The notes beneath the pieces were generated by a model. The model ran no database searches. It was not told the origin of the DNA and worked only from the letters and a program-made list of their open reading frames with translations. This document shows, one piece after another, positions 20,686-26,666 of a DNA stretch of 26,666 nucleotides (its first letter is position 1; every line of letters begins with the position of its first letter). The translations under genes and the position numbers were made by a program. The stretch comes from Bacillota bacterium (GTDB lineage: Bacteria > Bacillota > Clostridia > Oscillospirales > Acutalibacteraceae), in the NCBI GenBank assembly GCA_023460155.1, contig JAEWRF010000193.1, positions 1 through 26,666 of the forward strand. The letters are read 5' to 3'.

Positions 20686-21879
20686 TTACAGCGAGCGGGT
20701 GAACTCCCCGATGCGCTTCATGCCCTCTTTGATGCTCTCGCTGTCCGTCGCATAGGAGAAACGGACAAAATCGCCGCATTCCTTCCCAAATCCGATGCCC
20801 GGCACGGCGGCGACGTATTTTTCCTCCAGCAGGCGGCGGCAGAACTCCTCGCCGGAAAGGCCGGTGGAGGAAACGTCCGCAAAGCAGTAGAACGCGCCGC
20901 GCGGTGGAATATAGGAAATGCCCGCGCGGTCGAAGCCCTGCGTCACAAGCTCGCGGCGCTCTGCGAAAGCGCGCAGCATGGCCTGAATTTCGCGCTCGGT
21001 GCCCTCGGTGTTCATGGCCTTCGCCACGCCGACCTGAATGAACGTAGGCGAAGAGGTTGTGGAATACTGGTGAACCTTCAGAATGTCCTTGAGAATCGCC
21101 GCCGGCGCGCAGAGGTAACCGAGCCGCCAACCGGTCATGGCGAAGGTTTTCGAGAAGCCGTTCATCACGACGGTGCGTTCCTTCATGCCGGGGAACGAGG
21201 CGGCGGATTCAAATTTCTGCCCGTCGTAGACGAGGTTGTTGTAAATTTCATCGGAGAACACGAGGAGGTTGCGCTCGCAGGCCAACTCGCAGACCGCTTT
21301 CAGCGTTTCGTGCGAATAGAGCACGCCCGTCGGGTTGCAGGGATTGTTCAGCGCGATCACCCGCGTTTTCGGCGTGACCGCCGCGCGCAGGTCGTCAATA
21401 TCGATCTGCATGCCGTTTTCCCGGTGCAGGGGAACCTCCACCGGCTTCGCCCCGATAATGCGGGCGACGTTCGCATAGTTTACGAACGCCGGGGAGGGAA
21501 TAATCACTTCGTCGCCGGGATCCAGCAAAGCGGTCAGCGCGTTGTTGATCGCCTCGGCCCCGCTGCTCGTGACCAGTATTTCTTTCACCGGGTCATAGGA
21601 AACGCCCGTTTCGCGCAGAAGCCGCGCGGCGATCCCCTGACGCAGTGCGAGCACGCCGCAGTTGGAGGCGTAATGGCTCCAGTTTTCCCGGATCGCCTCG
21701 ATCACGGCCTCCTTGATGTCCGTCGGCGTGTCGAAGTTCGGTTCGCCCGCCACAAACGGAATGACCGGAAGCCCGGCCTCCTTCATTTCTCTCGTGCGTT
21801 CCATCACCGTGCGGATCATGGACATCACGATGCTGTCGGCGCGCTTTGTCCCCATATACGAGCTGCTGTTCTGCGGCAT
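20686..21879 (-). CDS. PLP-dependent class I aminotransferase (AspC type)
   Basis: A 397-residue fold-type I aminotransferase. The N-terminal VIPFVAGEPNFDTPTDIKEA, HYASNCGVLALRQGIA, TSSGAEAINNALTALLDPGD (cofactor phosphate), NNPCNPTG (N178-G185), FSDEIYNNLVY with D210 on the PLP ring nitrogen, and GFSKTFAMTGWRLGY with Schiff-base K244 and substrate arginine R252 all match the class I group typified by clostridial aspartate/aromatic aminotransferases. It probably transaminates aspartate or an aromatic or branched amino acid with 2-oxoglutarate; preference is not evident. GGGG precedes the ATG, with a TTGACA-17-GATAAT promoter. Coupled with a membrane carrier, it may produce or consume the transported organic acid. 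Confidence 0.93.
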   Translation of the reverse strand: MPQNSSSYMGTKRADSIVMSMIRTVMERTREMKEAGLPVIPFVAGEPNFDTPTDIKEAVIEAIRENWSHYASNCGVLALRQGIAARLLRETGVSYDPVKEILVTSSGAEAINNALTALLDPGDEVIIPSPAFVNYANVARIIGAKPVEVPLHRENGMQIDIDDLRAAVTPKTRVIALNNPCNPTGVLYSHETLKAVCELACERNLLVFSDEIYNNLVYDGQKFESAASFPGMKERTVVMNGFSKTFAMTGWRLGYLCAPAAILKDILKVHQYSTTSSPTFIQVGVAKAMNTEGTEREIQAMLRAFAERRELVTQGFDRAGISYIPPRGAFYCFADVSSTGLSGEEFCRRLLEEKYVAAVPGIGFGKECGDFVRFSYATDSESIKEGMKRIGEFTRSL

Positions 21880-21932
21880 GTGCTTTTTCCCCTTTTTATT
21901 TTAAAATTGACCAGAAATCCCATTGTATTTTT

Positions 21933-21961
21933 ATTATCCCACCGCGGAGCGGCCTTGTCAA
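21933..21961 (-). promoter_or_regulatory. Promoter of the aminotransferase-AEC operon
   Basis: Minus-strand TTGACA (21956-21961) and GATAAT (21933-21938), spacer 17 bp. Confidence 0.8.
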
Positions 21962-21994
21962 TTTTCATAGCCGGGCGGGCCCGAAGTTCCGATT

Positions 21995-22151
21995 ATGCTG
22001 AGCCCGCATGTACAGTTTTTGGCAGGCTAAGCCTGCATGCACACTATTTTTATAAGTCCAAGGGTTTAGAGGACTTATCATAAGTTACTTCTATTTTTCA
22101 GTTTGTCCGGGACATAAAAAGCGGCGGGAGGTTCTAAAAACCGTCCCGGAC
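21995..22151. repeat. Intergenic block of short repeats and hairpins
   Basis: Two imperfect direct repeats, GCTGAGCCCGCATGTACA and GCTAAGCCTGCATGCACA (about 21999-22043), each followed by a T-run, overlap the palindrome GCAGGC-TAA-GCCTGC. Then come the perfect hairpin ATAAGTCC/GGACTTAT (about 22050-22078) and the inverted repeat GTCCGGGAC/GTCCCGGAC (22105-22113 with 22143-22151) enclosing GGTT-CTAAA-AACC. No reading frame is convincing. Confidence 0.5.
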
Positions 22152-22204
22152 GCAAAGCGCCTTTTTTGCCTTCGGCACCCACGACTGAAAAAAAGGGAAA
22201 AATA

Positions 22205-22239
22205 AGCGTACCCTTCGCTCAGGGTACGCTTTCTTTTTT
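22205..22239. terminator. Terminator downstream of htrA
   Basis: Perfect 10-bp stem AGCGTACCCT/AGGGTACGCT with a six-base loop. T-rich on both sides, so it can end the minus-strand HtrA operon. Confidence 0.88.
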
Positions 22240-22286
22240 GCTTTGTTCAAATATCGGCGGGCCTTTGGATGCAGCGTCACGCTGCC

Positions 22287-23999
22287 TTAGCCGCCGGCCT
22301 GAGTCTGGCCTTTATCCTCCAGCAGCTTCACGCTGATCTCGCGGGAAGTTCCGGCCTTTTTGCCGCCGCCCGCTTCGGAGAGCGAGGTGGAGACGATGGT
22401 CATTTTAATGACGTCGCCGGGCTTGTGCTTTTCCAGCACGGCGTACAGATCGTCCATGCTGGTGAGGTTGGTTCCGTCCGCTTTGGTAATGATGTCGCCC
22501 TTGACCACGCCGGAATTCTTCATATCGCTGTCATTGCCGATGGCCTGGATAAGAACGCCCTGCGGGAAACCGTAGAACTGGGTGTACATGTCGGTCACGG
22601 TGGAGGCCGTGATGCCGAGGCGTGTGCGCCCGCTGACGTAGCCCTTCGTAATCAGGTCGTCGATGGTCGATTTCGCGTGGCTGACCGGGATTGCGAAGCC
22701 CATGCCCTCATAGCCGGTCGCGATGATCTTGTTTGAGTTGATGCCGACCACCTGACCGTACATGTTGACCAGCGGGCCGCCGGAATTGCCGGGGTTGATG
22801 GCGGCGTCCGTCTGGATATAGGTCATGCCGTTGTCGCTGTTGCCCTCAATGGTACGGTTGAGCGCCGAAATGTAGCCTACGGTCAGGGAACCCGCGAAGC
22901 TCAGGCCGCCCGGGTTGCCGATTGCGATCACCTGGTCACCGACCTCCATGTCGTCCGCGCTCCCGAACTGCGCGGGCGAAAGGCCGGTCGCGTTGATCTT
23001 CAGCACCGCGAGGTCTGCAGTCTTGTCGTAGCCGACCACCTTGGCGCTGTAGGTTTTGTTGTCGTGCAGCACTACCTGCACTTTGTTCGTACGCGAATAG
23101 TTCACGACGTGGGCGTTCGTCAGGATCGTGCCGTCGGAGGTCGCGATGATGCCGGTGCCCTCGCTGGTGCCGCTTTCCCCGTTGCTCCCGCCCGGGACGG
23201 TGGTTTTAACGCCCACCACGCTCTGAATGACCTTTTTATAGACCTCGGGCGCACCCATCTGGAGGCCGGATGGCTTCGATTCAATCGTAATGCCGGAGGA
23301 GGTCGGGTTGGTTCCGTCGCCCTGTACGCCGCCGATCGCGGAGGAAGCGCTGCCGGAACTTGCGCTGCCGGAATTTGCGCCGCCCGGAAGCGCGGAAGAG
23401 GTATCCGGCAGCGAAGAGGAAGCCCGTGAAGAAGTGCTTCCGGGTGCAGCGGTGCGCATGGCGAAGATTCCGCAGGCCGCAATCAGCCCGACCGTAACCA
23501 CGCCCAGAATCCAGAGGAACACCTTGAGCCCGGTATTCATCCGGTGGGGCGGCGTCGGCCCCTGCGGGCCGTAATGCCCGTAGGGCTGCTGGTACTGCTG
23601 CCAGCGGTAATCATTCCCGCCGTTCTGCCCGCCGTAGGGAGAATTGTTCTGCCCGGGGGCGCCGTAGCCGTAGCCGCCGTAGGGCTGCTGCCGGCCGTAA
23701 GGCGGCGGATTTCCGCCGTAGGAACCGCCCTGCTGGCCGTAGCCGTATCCGCCGCCGTACCCGCCGTAGGGATTGCCGTACTGCCCGTAAGGGCCGTACG
23801 GCTGCTGATAGGGCTGCTGCTGAGCGTCACCGTTCTGGGACGGAGCAGGTCCCTCCGGACCGGATGCGGACTGCCCTTCCGGAGAATCCCCATGGGGAGC
23901 ATCCTCCGGCGCGCCGGACTGCGGCTCCCCTGTCTCCCCGCTTTCGCGGTCCTCCGCGCCCGGGTCGTTTTCCTTATTGTAGTTCGGATCGTCGTTCAT
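22287..23999 (-). CDS. HtrA/DegP-like membrane-anchored serine protease with PDZ domain
   Basis: A 570-residue protein. Residues 1-150 are a cytoplasmic low-complexity tail rich in Pro, Gly, Tyr and Gln with repeating YGxxYGG and QQPYQQPYG units. One membrane helix follows (about 158-180), then a Ser-rich linker, a trypsin-like protease with the full triad H297 (TNAHVV), D329 (KTADLAVLK) and S406 (NPGNSGGPL), and a C-terminal PDZ domain (about 460-545). Signal-anchor HtrA proteases of Firmicutes remove misfolded proteins outside the membrane. AAGGGA precedes the ATG. It follows the kinase by 12 bp, so the two-component system probably controls it directly. Confidence 0.95.
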   Translation of the reverse strand: MNDDPNYNKENDPGAEDRESGETGEPQSGAPEDAPHGDSPEGQSASGPEGPAPSQNGDAQQQPYQQPYGPYGQYGNPYGGYGGGYGYGQQGGSYGGNPPPYGRQQPYGGYGYGAPGQNNSPYGGQNGGNDYRWQQYQQPYGHYGPQGPTPPHRMNTGLKVFLWILGVVTVGLIAACGIFAMRTAAPGSTSSRASSSLPDTSSALPGGANSGSASSGSASSAIGGVQGDGTNPTSSGITIESKPSGLQMGAPEVYKKVIQSVVGVKTTVPGGSNGESGTSEGTGIIATSDGTILTNAHVVNYSRTNKVQVVLHDNKTYSAKVVGYDKTADLAVLKINATGLSPAQFGSADDMEVGDQVIAIGNPGGLSFAGSLTVGYISALNRTIEGNSDNGMTYIQTDAAINPGNSGGPLVNMYGQVVGINSNKIIATGYEGMGFAIPVSHAKSTIDDLITKGYVSGRTRLGITASTVTDMYTQFYGFPQGVLIQAIGNDSDMKNSGVVKGDIITKADGTNLTSMDDLYAVLEKHKPGDVIKMTIVSTSLSEAGGGKKAGTSREISVKLLEDKGQTQAGG

Positions 24000-24011
24000 A
24001 GCAATTCCCTT

Positions 24012-25526
24012 TCATGCGTTTGTTTTTGGCTCTTCGCCGCTGATTTCCACCATTCTCCGCTCCGAGCGCAGAGTTTCCATCTTTTTCGGAAGCCAGAAGG
24101 TAAACCGGCAGAATTCATTCTGCACGCTTTCCGCCGTAATATCCCCGCCGTGCAGGCGGATGATCGTTTTGACGATATAAAGCCCCAGCCCCATGCCGTT
24201 TTTGTCGTGGCTGCGGGATTTATCGGTTTTGTAGAACCGGTCGAACACCATGGGGAGCTCATCGGGGGCGATGCCCGGGCCGCTGTTTTCCACCATCACC
24301 GTCACGCGGTCGGACTTTTCCTCCAGCTTCAGGGCAATGTACCCGCCCTCGTTCGTGAACTTTGCGGCGTTGTCCAGCAGGTTGTAAACCACCTGATGGA
24401 TCATGTCCGGGTCGCCGTTCACAAACAGGCTGTCGGTGTTTTCCAGGCCGCGGACCTCGATCTTTTTATCTTCAATCGGTTTTTCCAGCGAGAGCAGCGC
24501 CGAAAGCACAACGCCCGTCAGGTCGAAGCGGGCCGGACGCAGCTTCAGCTCGCCGTTGTCGATGCGGGAAAGGTCCAGCATGGTGCGCACCAGGCGCGAA
24601 AGGCGCTTGACCTCCTGTGAGACAATGTCGAGGTAATGCCGCTGCTTTTCCGGCGGGATGGTCCCGTCGAGGATTCCGTCGATGAACCCGGCGATGGTGG
24701 TCATTGGGGTTTTGAACTCGTGCGAAACGTTCGCGATGAAATTCCGCCGCGCGCCCTCCACACTGCTGAGGGAATCGGCCATGTTGTTGAACGCGACGGC
24801 GAGCTGCCCGATTTCATCCATGCTGGTGACCGGCACGCGCACGGTGAAGTTCCCTTCCCCGAAGCTGCGCGCCGCCGATGCCATCCCGCGCAGCGGACGC
24901 ACCTGCCGGTAGGTGAACAGCCAGATGATGCAGAACGAAACGGCGAACGCGAGCACCGCAGCGATGACGATCAACTTGAGCAGATCCATGCGGAACGCAT
25001 TGAGCGACTCCACATTGTAGGCGGCGAAAACCGCTCCGATCACCGTGCCCTGAGGTCCGCCGACCGCGATCGGCACGCCCACGATGTAATACGGCCGGTC
25101 GTACAGTCCGCCGAGCGTACCCTCCGCGTTATAGCGGGCCGACAGAACCTTTTTCATAATGTCGCCGCCGACCTGCTTGGTTCCGCCGGTCAGGTGGCCC
25201 CCGCTGCCGTACGCGACGAGGACGGGGTTCCCCTCGCGGTCGGTCACGAAAATATCAGAATTGATGTTGGTCGCAAACGCCATGATAAACGCCTGCATGC
25301 GCCCGGCATCCACCGTGTATTCGTTCCGCTTGACGGTGACGACGCTGGAGGCCGCGATCTGCGCGACACTGTCCGCGCTTTTGGAAAGAAGGTTGCGCCG
25401 GTCGCTTTTCCAGTAATCGGAGACAAAAATCAGCACAACCATGCTGAGAATCAGGAAGCTGACCAGAATGACCAGCGACGTGATGCGTAAATATTTTTTA
25501 AACAGCGTCTTCTGCATGAGCGCCAC
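24012..25526 (-). CDS. Sensor histidine kinase (HAMP, HisKA, HATPase)
   Basis: A 504-residue membrane kinase. The first helix spans about residues 17-36, an extracellular sensor (about 40-180) carries NSDIFVTDREGNPVLVAYG and RPYYIVGVPIAVGG segments of the single-Cache kind, and the second helix spans about 184-205. A HAMP linker follows (206-258), then HisKA with the phospho-acceptor H269 in FIANVSHEFKTPMTTIAGF, and the ATPase with N-box VVYNLLDNAAKFTNEGG, a GPGIA G1 motif and KNGMGLGLYIVKTI G2 box. All catalytic motifs are intact. Start codon is GTG or the ATG nine bases further in, both near GGG-rich sequence. It lies between its response regulator and htrA in one operon. Confidence 0.95.
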   Translation of the reverse strand: MALMQKTLFKKYLRITSLVILVSFLILSMVVLIFVSDYWKSDRRNLLSKSADSVAQIAASSVVTVKRNEYTVDAGRMQAFIMAFATNINSDIFVTDREGNPVLVAYGSGGHLTGGTKQVGGDIMKKVLSARYNAEGTLGGLYDRPYYIVGVPIAVGGPQGTVIGAVFAAYNVESLNAFRMDLLKLIVIAAVLAFAVSFCIIWLFTYRQVRPLRGMASAARSFGEGNFTVRVPVTSMDEIGQLAVAFNNMADSLSSVEGARRNFIANVSHEFKTPMTTIAGFIDGILDGTIPPEKQRHYLDIVSQEVKRLSRLVRTMLDLSRIDNGELKLRPARFDLTGVVLSALLSLEKPIEDKKIEVRGLENTDSLFVNGDPDMIHQVVYNLLDNAAKFTNEGGYIALKLEEKSDRVTVMVENSGPGIAPDELPMVFDRFYKTDKSRSHDKNGMGLGLYIVKTIIRLHGGDITAESVQNEFCRFTFWLPKKMETLRSERRMVEISGEEPKTNA

Positions 25527-25544
25527 CCGGAAACGGCCTCCCGT

Positions 25545-26234
25545 TTACTCTTTTACTTCAAATTTGTAGCCGACGCCCCAGACGGTCTTCAGGGCCCATT
25601 TTTCCGAAACGCCCTCCAGCTTTTCGCGCAGGCGCTTGACGTGCACGTCCACCGTGCGGCTGTCGCCGTAATAGTCGAAGCCCCAAACCTCATCCAGAAG
25701 CTGGTCGCGCGTAAACACCCGGTTCGGGTTGCTTGCCAGATGGAAAATAAGCTCCATTTCCTTCGGCGGGGTATCGACCTGCACCCCGTTGACCTTCAGC
25801 TCATAATTCGTCAGGTTGATGGAAAGCTTGTCGAACTTGACTTCCTTAACCGGTTCGTCCCCGTTCTTGCCGAGGCGGCGGAGCACCGCTTTGATGCGCG
25901 CCACAACTTCCTTTGCCTCAAACGGCTTTACGACGTAATCGTCCGCGCCCAGCTCCAGGCCGAGCACCTTGTCGAAAACCTCGCCTTTCGCGGTCAGCAT
26001 GATGATCGGGCACTGCGATTTCTTCCGGATTTCCCGGCAGACCTGCCAGCCGTCCAGCTCTGGAAGCATGATATCCAGCAGGATGAGGTCCGGATTCTCT
26101 TTTTCGAACAGTTCCAGCGCGCTTCTGCCGCTGTTGGCAAGCACCGTTTCAAAGCCCTCTTTTTCGAGATACAGCCGCAAAAGCTCGCAGATATTCTGGT
26201 CGTCGTCGACGACCATGATTTTTCCCGCCGCCAT
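25545..26234 (-). CDS. OmpR/PhoB family response regulator
   Basis: A 229-residue response regulator. The receiver domain has the acidic pocket VVDDDQN near residue 10, the phosphorylated aspartate D54 in ILLDIMLPELDG, the threonine in IIMLTAKGE and the lysine in YVVKPFEAKE. The C-terminal winged helix is of OmpR type: PPKEMELIFHLASNPNRVFT, LLDEVWGFDYYGDSRTVDVH and VKRLREKLE. It should bind DNA when phosphorylated by the kinase gene 18 bp downstream. GGGGGAAG lies upstream of the ATG. First gene of the regulator-kinase-HtrA operon. Confidence 0.96.
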   Translation of the reverse strand: MAAGKIMVVDDDQNICELLRLYLEKEGFETVLANSGRSALELFEKENPDLILLDIMLPELDGWQVCREIRKKSQCPIIMLTAKGEVFDKVLGLELGADDYVVKPFEAKEVVARIKAVLRRLGKNGDEPVKEVKFDKLSINLTNYELKVNGVQVDTPPKEMELIFHLASNPNRVFTRDQLLDEVWGFDYYGDSRTVDVHVKRLREKLEGVSEKWALKTVWGVGYKFEVKE

Positions 26235-26405
26235 TTCTGTTCTTCCCCCTTTTTTAACCCCTCGGCGGCCGCGCAGGAAGTCCGCTTCCCAACGCGTCCG
26301 CTTTACTTCTGTTAATTGATTATATAAGAAAAAGGCCCGTTAAATATGAATTTTTTATAAAAATTCTAAAACCATGCCGTAAATATCTGAAGCAAAGTGT
26401 AACAA
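26235..26405. other. Leader and promoter region of the two-component operon
   Basis: A minus-strand TATAAT at about 26320-26326 is a possible -10 box for the response regulator, without a clear -35 partner. The AT-rich palindrome GAATTTTT/AAAAATTC lies at about 26348-26366. No gene is seen. Confidence 0.35.
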
Positions 26406-26436
26406 AGGCCCCGGAGCAAGCGATGCCCCGGGGCCG
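26406..26436 (-). terminator. Terminator of the LeuD-type gene
   Basis: GGCCCCGG and CCGGGGCC form an 8-bp stem about 20 bases past the stop codon, followed on the minus strand by TTTGTT. Confidence 0.75.
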
Positions 26437-26455
26437 ACCCATCTCTTTTGAGCGG

Positions 26456-26666
26456 TTATTTCATAATGCTGTTCAAAAGGCCGCCTTTTTGAATGATGTT
26501 CTGAAGAAACGGCGGGTAGGGACTGGCTTTATAAGTTTCCCCCCGCGAGTTGTTTTTAATCGTTCCGGTGTCGAAATCCACTTCGACCTCGTCCCCTGCG
26601 CGGATACCCGCAGCAGCTTCGGGGCTTTCGAGAATCGGCAGGCCGATGTTGATGGAATTGCGGTAA
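26456..26666 (-). CDS. leuD: 3-isopropylmalate dehydratase small subunit family (LeuD-type), 5' truncated by the window
   Basis: Only the last 69 residues are present; the start lies beyond the right edge. They begin YRNSINIGLPILESPEAA, continue GIRAGDEVEVDFDTGTIKNN and end YPPFLQNIIQKGGLLNSIMK. This is the swivel domain C-terminus of the LeuD/homoaconitase small-subunit family, where YRNSINIGLP provides substrate-binding residues and PPF-QNII-GGL closes the domain. The partner large subunit, expected just beyond the edge, would carry the iron-sulfur cluster. Whether it acts on isopropylmalate, homocitrate or dimethylmalate cannot be decided from this fragment. A terminator follows, so it is the last gene of its transcript. 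Confidence 0.9.
   Translation of the reverse strand, partial: YRNSINIGLPILESPEAAAGIRAGDEVEVDFDTGTIKNNSRGETYKASPYPPFLQNIIQKGGLLNSIMK

Noticed and set aside
1..26666. CRISPR array, tRNA or rRNA genes, insertion sequences, prophage
   Set aside because: No regularly spaced repeats, no cloverleaf or rRNA sequence, and no transposase, integrase or phage protein could be seen on either strand.

Overview
The window reads as chromosomal DNA of a GC-rich (roughly 58 %) anaerobic Firmicute, most likely a clostridium of the Oscillospiraceae/Ruminococcaceae type. Supporting signs are strong AGGAGG-type ribosome binding sites, TTGACA-17-TATAAT promoters, hairpin plus T-run terminators, a candidate Re-citrate synthase, a small NrdD-like protein, a clostridial YjfB-family protein and VOC, AEC and P1-peptidase genes typical of that group. 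No phage, insertion sequence, CRISPR array, rRNA or tRNA was recognised. This taxonomic placement is inference from protein resemblance, not from a marker gene.

Layout, left to right. 1-1670: the 3' end of a Re-citrate/homocitrate synthase-type gene followed by a GntR/FCD regulator and a terminator. 2003-3082 (-): hisC. 3083-3735: non-coding, rich in hairpins. 3736-4996 (-): four small separately promoted genes (two Cys-rich unknowns, a small NrdD-like protein, a YjfB-like protein). 5207-6079 (+): AraC/GyrI-like regulator. 6129-8307 (-): flavoprotein, VOC protein and P1 peptidase operon. 8467-9567 (+): PadR regulator and a DUF2889-like gene that share an operator sequence. 9636-11247 (-): amt-glnB ammonium uptake and sensing operon behind a probable transcription attenuator. 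11694-12523 (+): a two-gene operon of unknown role (DUF6530-like and GIY-YIG-like) under overlapping palindromic operators. 12559-15251 (-): an SsuABC/TauABC-like ABC importer. 15467-16612 (-) and 16953-17924 (+): divergent PucR regulator and D-2-hydroxyacid dehydrogenase. 18073-19530 (+): 14-helix MFS exporter. 19703-21879 (-): AEC transporter and class I aminotransferase. 22287-26234 (-): response regulator, histidine kinase and HtrA protease operon. 26456-26666 (-): the 3' end of a LeuD-type dehydratase small subunit.

How the genes work together. Central nitrogen and amino-acid metabolism is over-represented: ammonium import with PII control, two aminotransferases, a LeuD-type subunit and a citrate-synthase-like enzyme that would feed 2-oxoglutarate synthesis. 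The PucR, dehydrogenase and ABC-importer block looks like a small catabolic or scavenging locus with an unidentified substrate. The response regulator, kinase and HtrA genes form a compact envelope-stress module. The most interesting unexplained signals are the amt leader (hairpin with an AAAGAC loop that competes with a terminator, resembling ANTAR-controlled leaders), the repeated PadR-type operator, and the DUF6530-like/GIY-YIG-like operon whose nuclease motif is degenerate.
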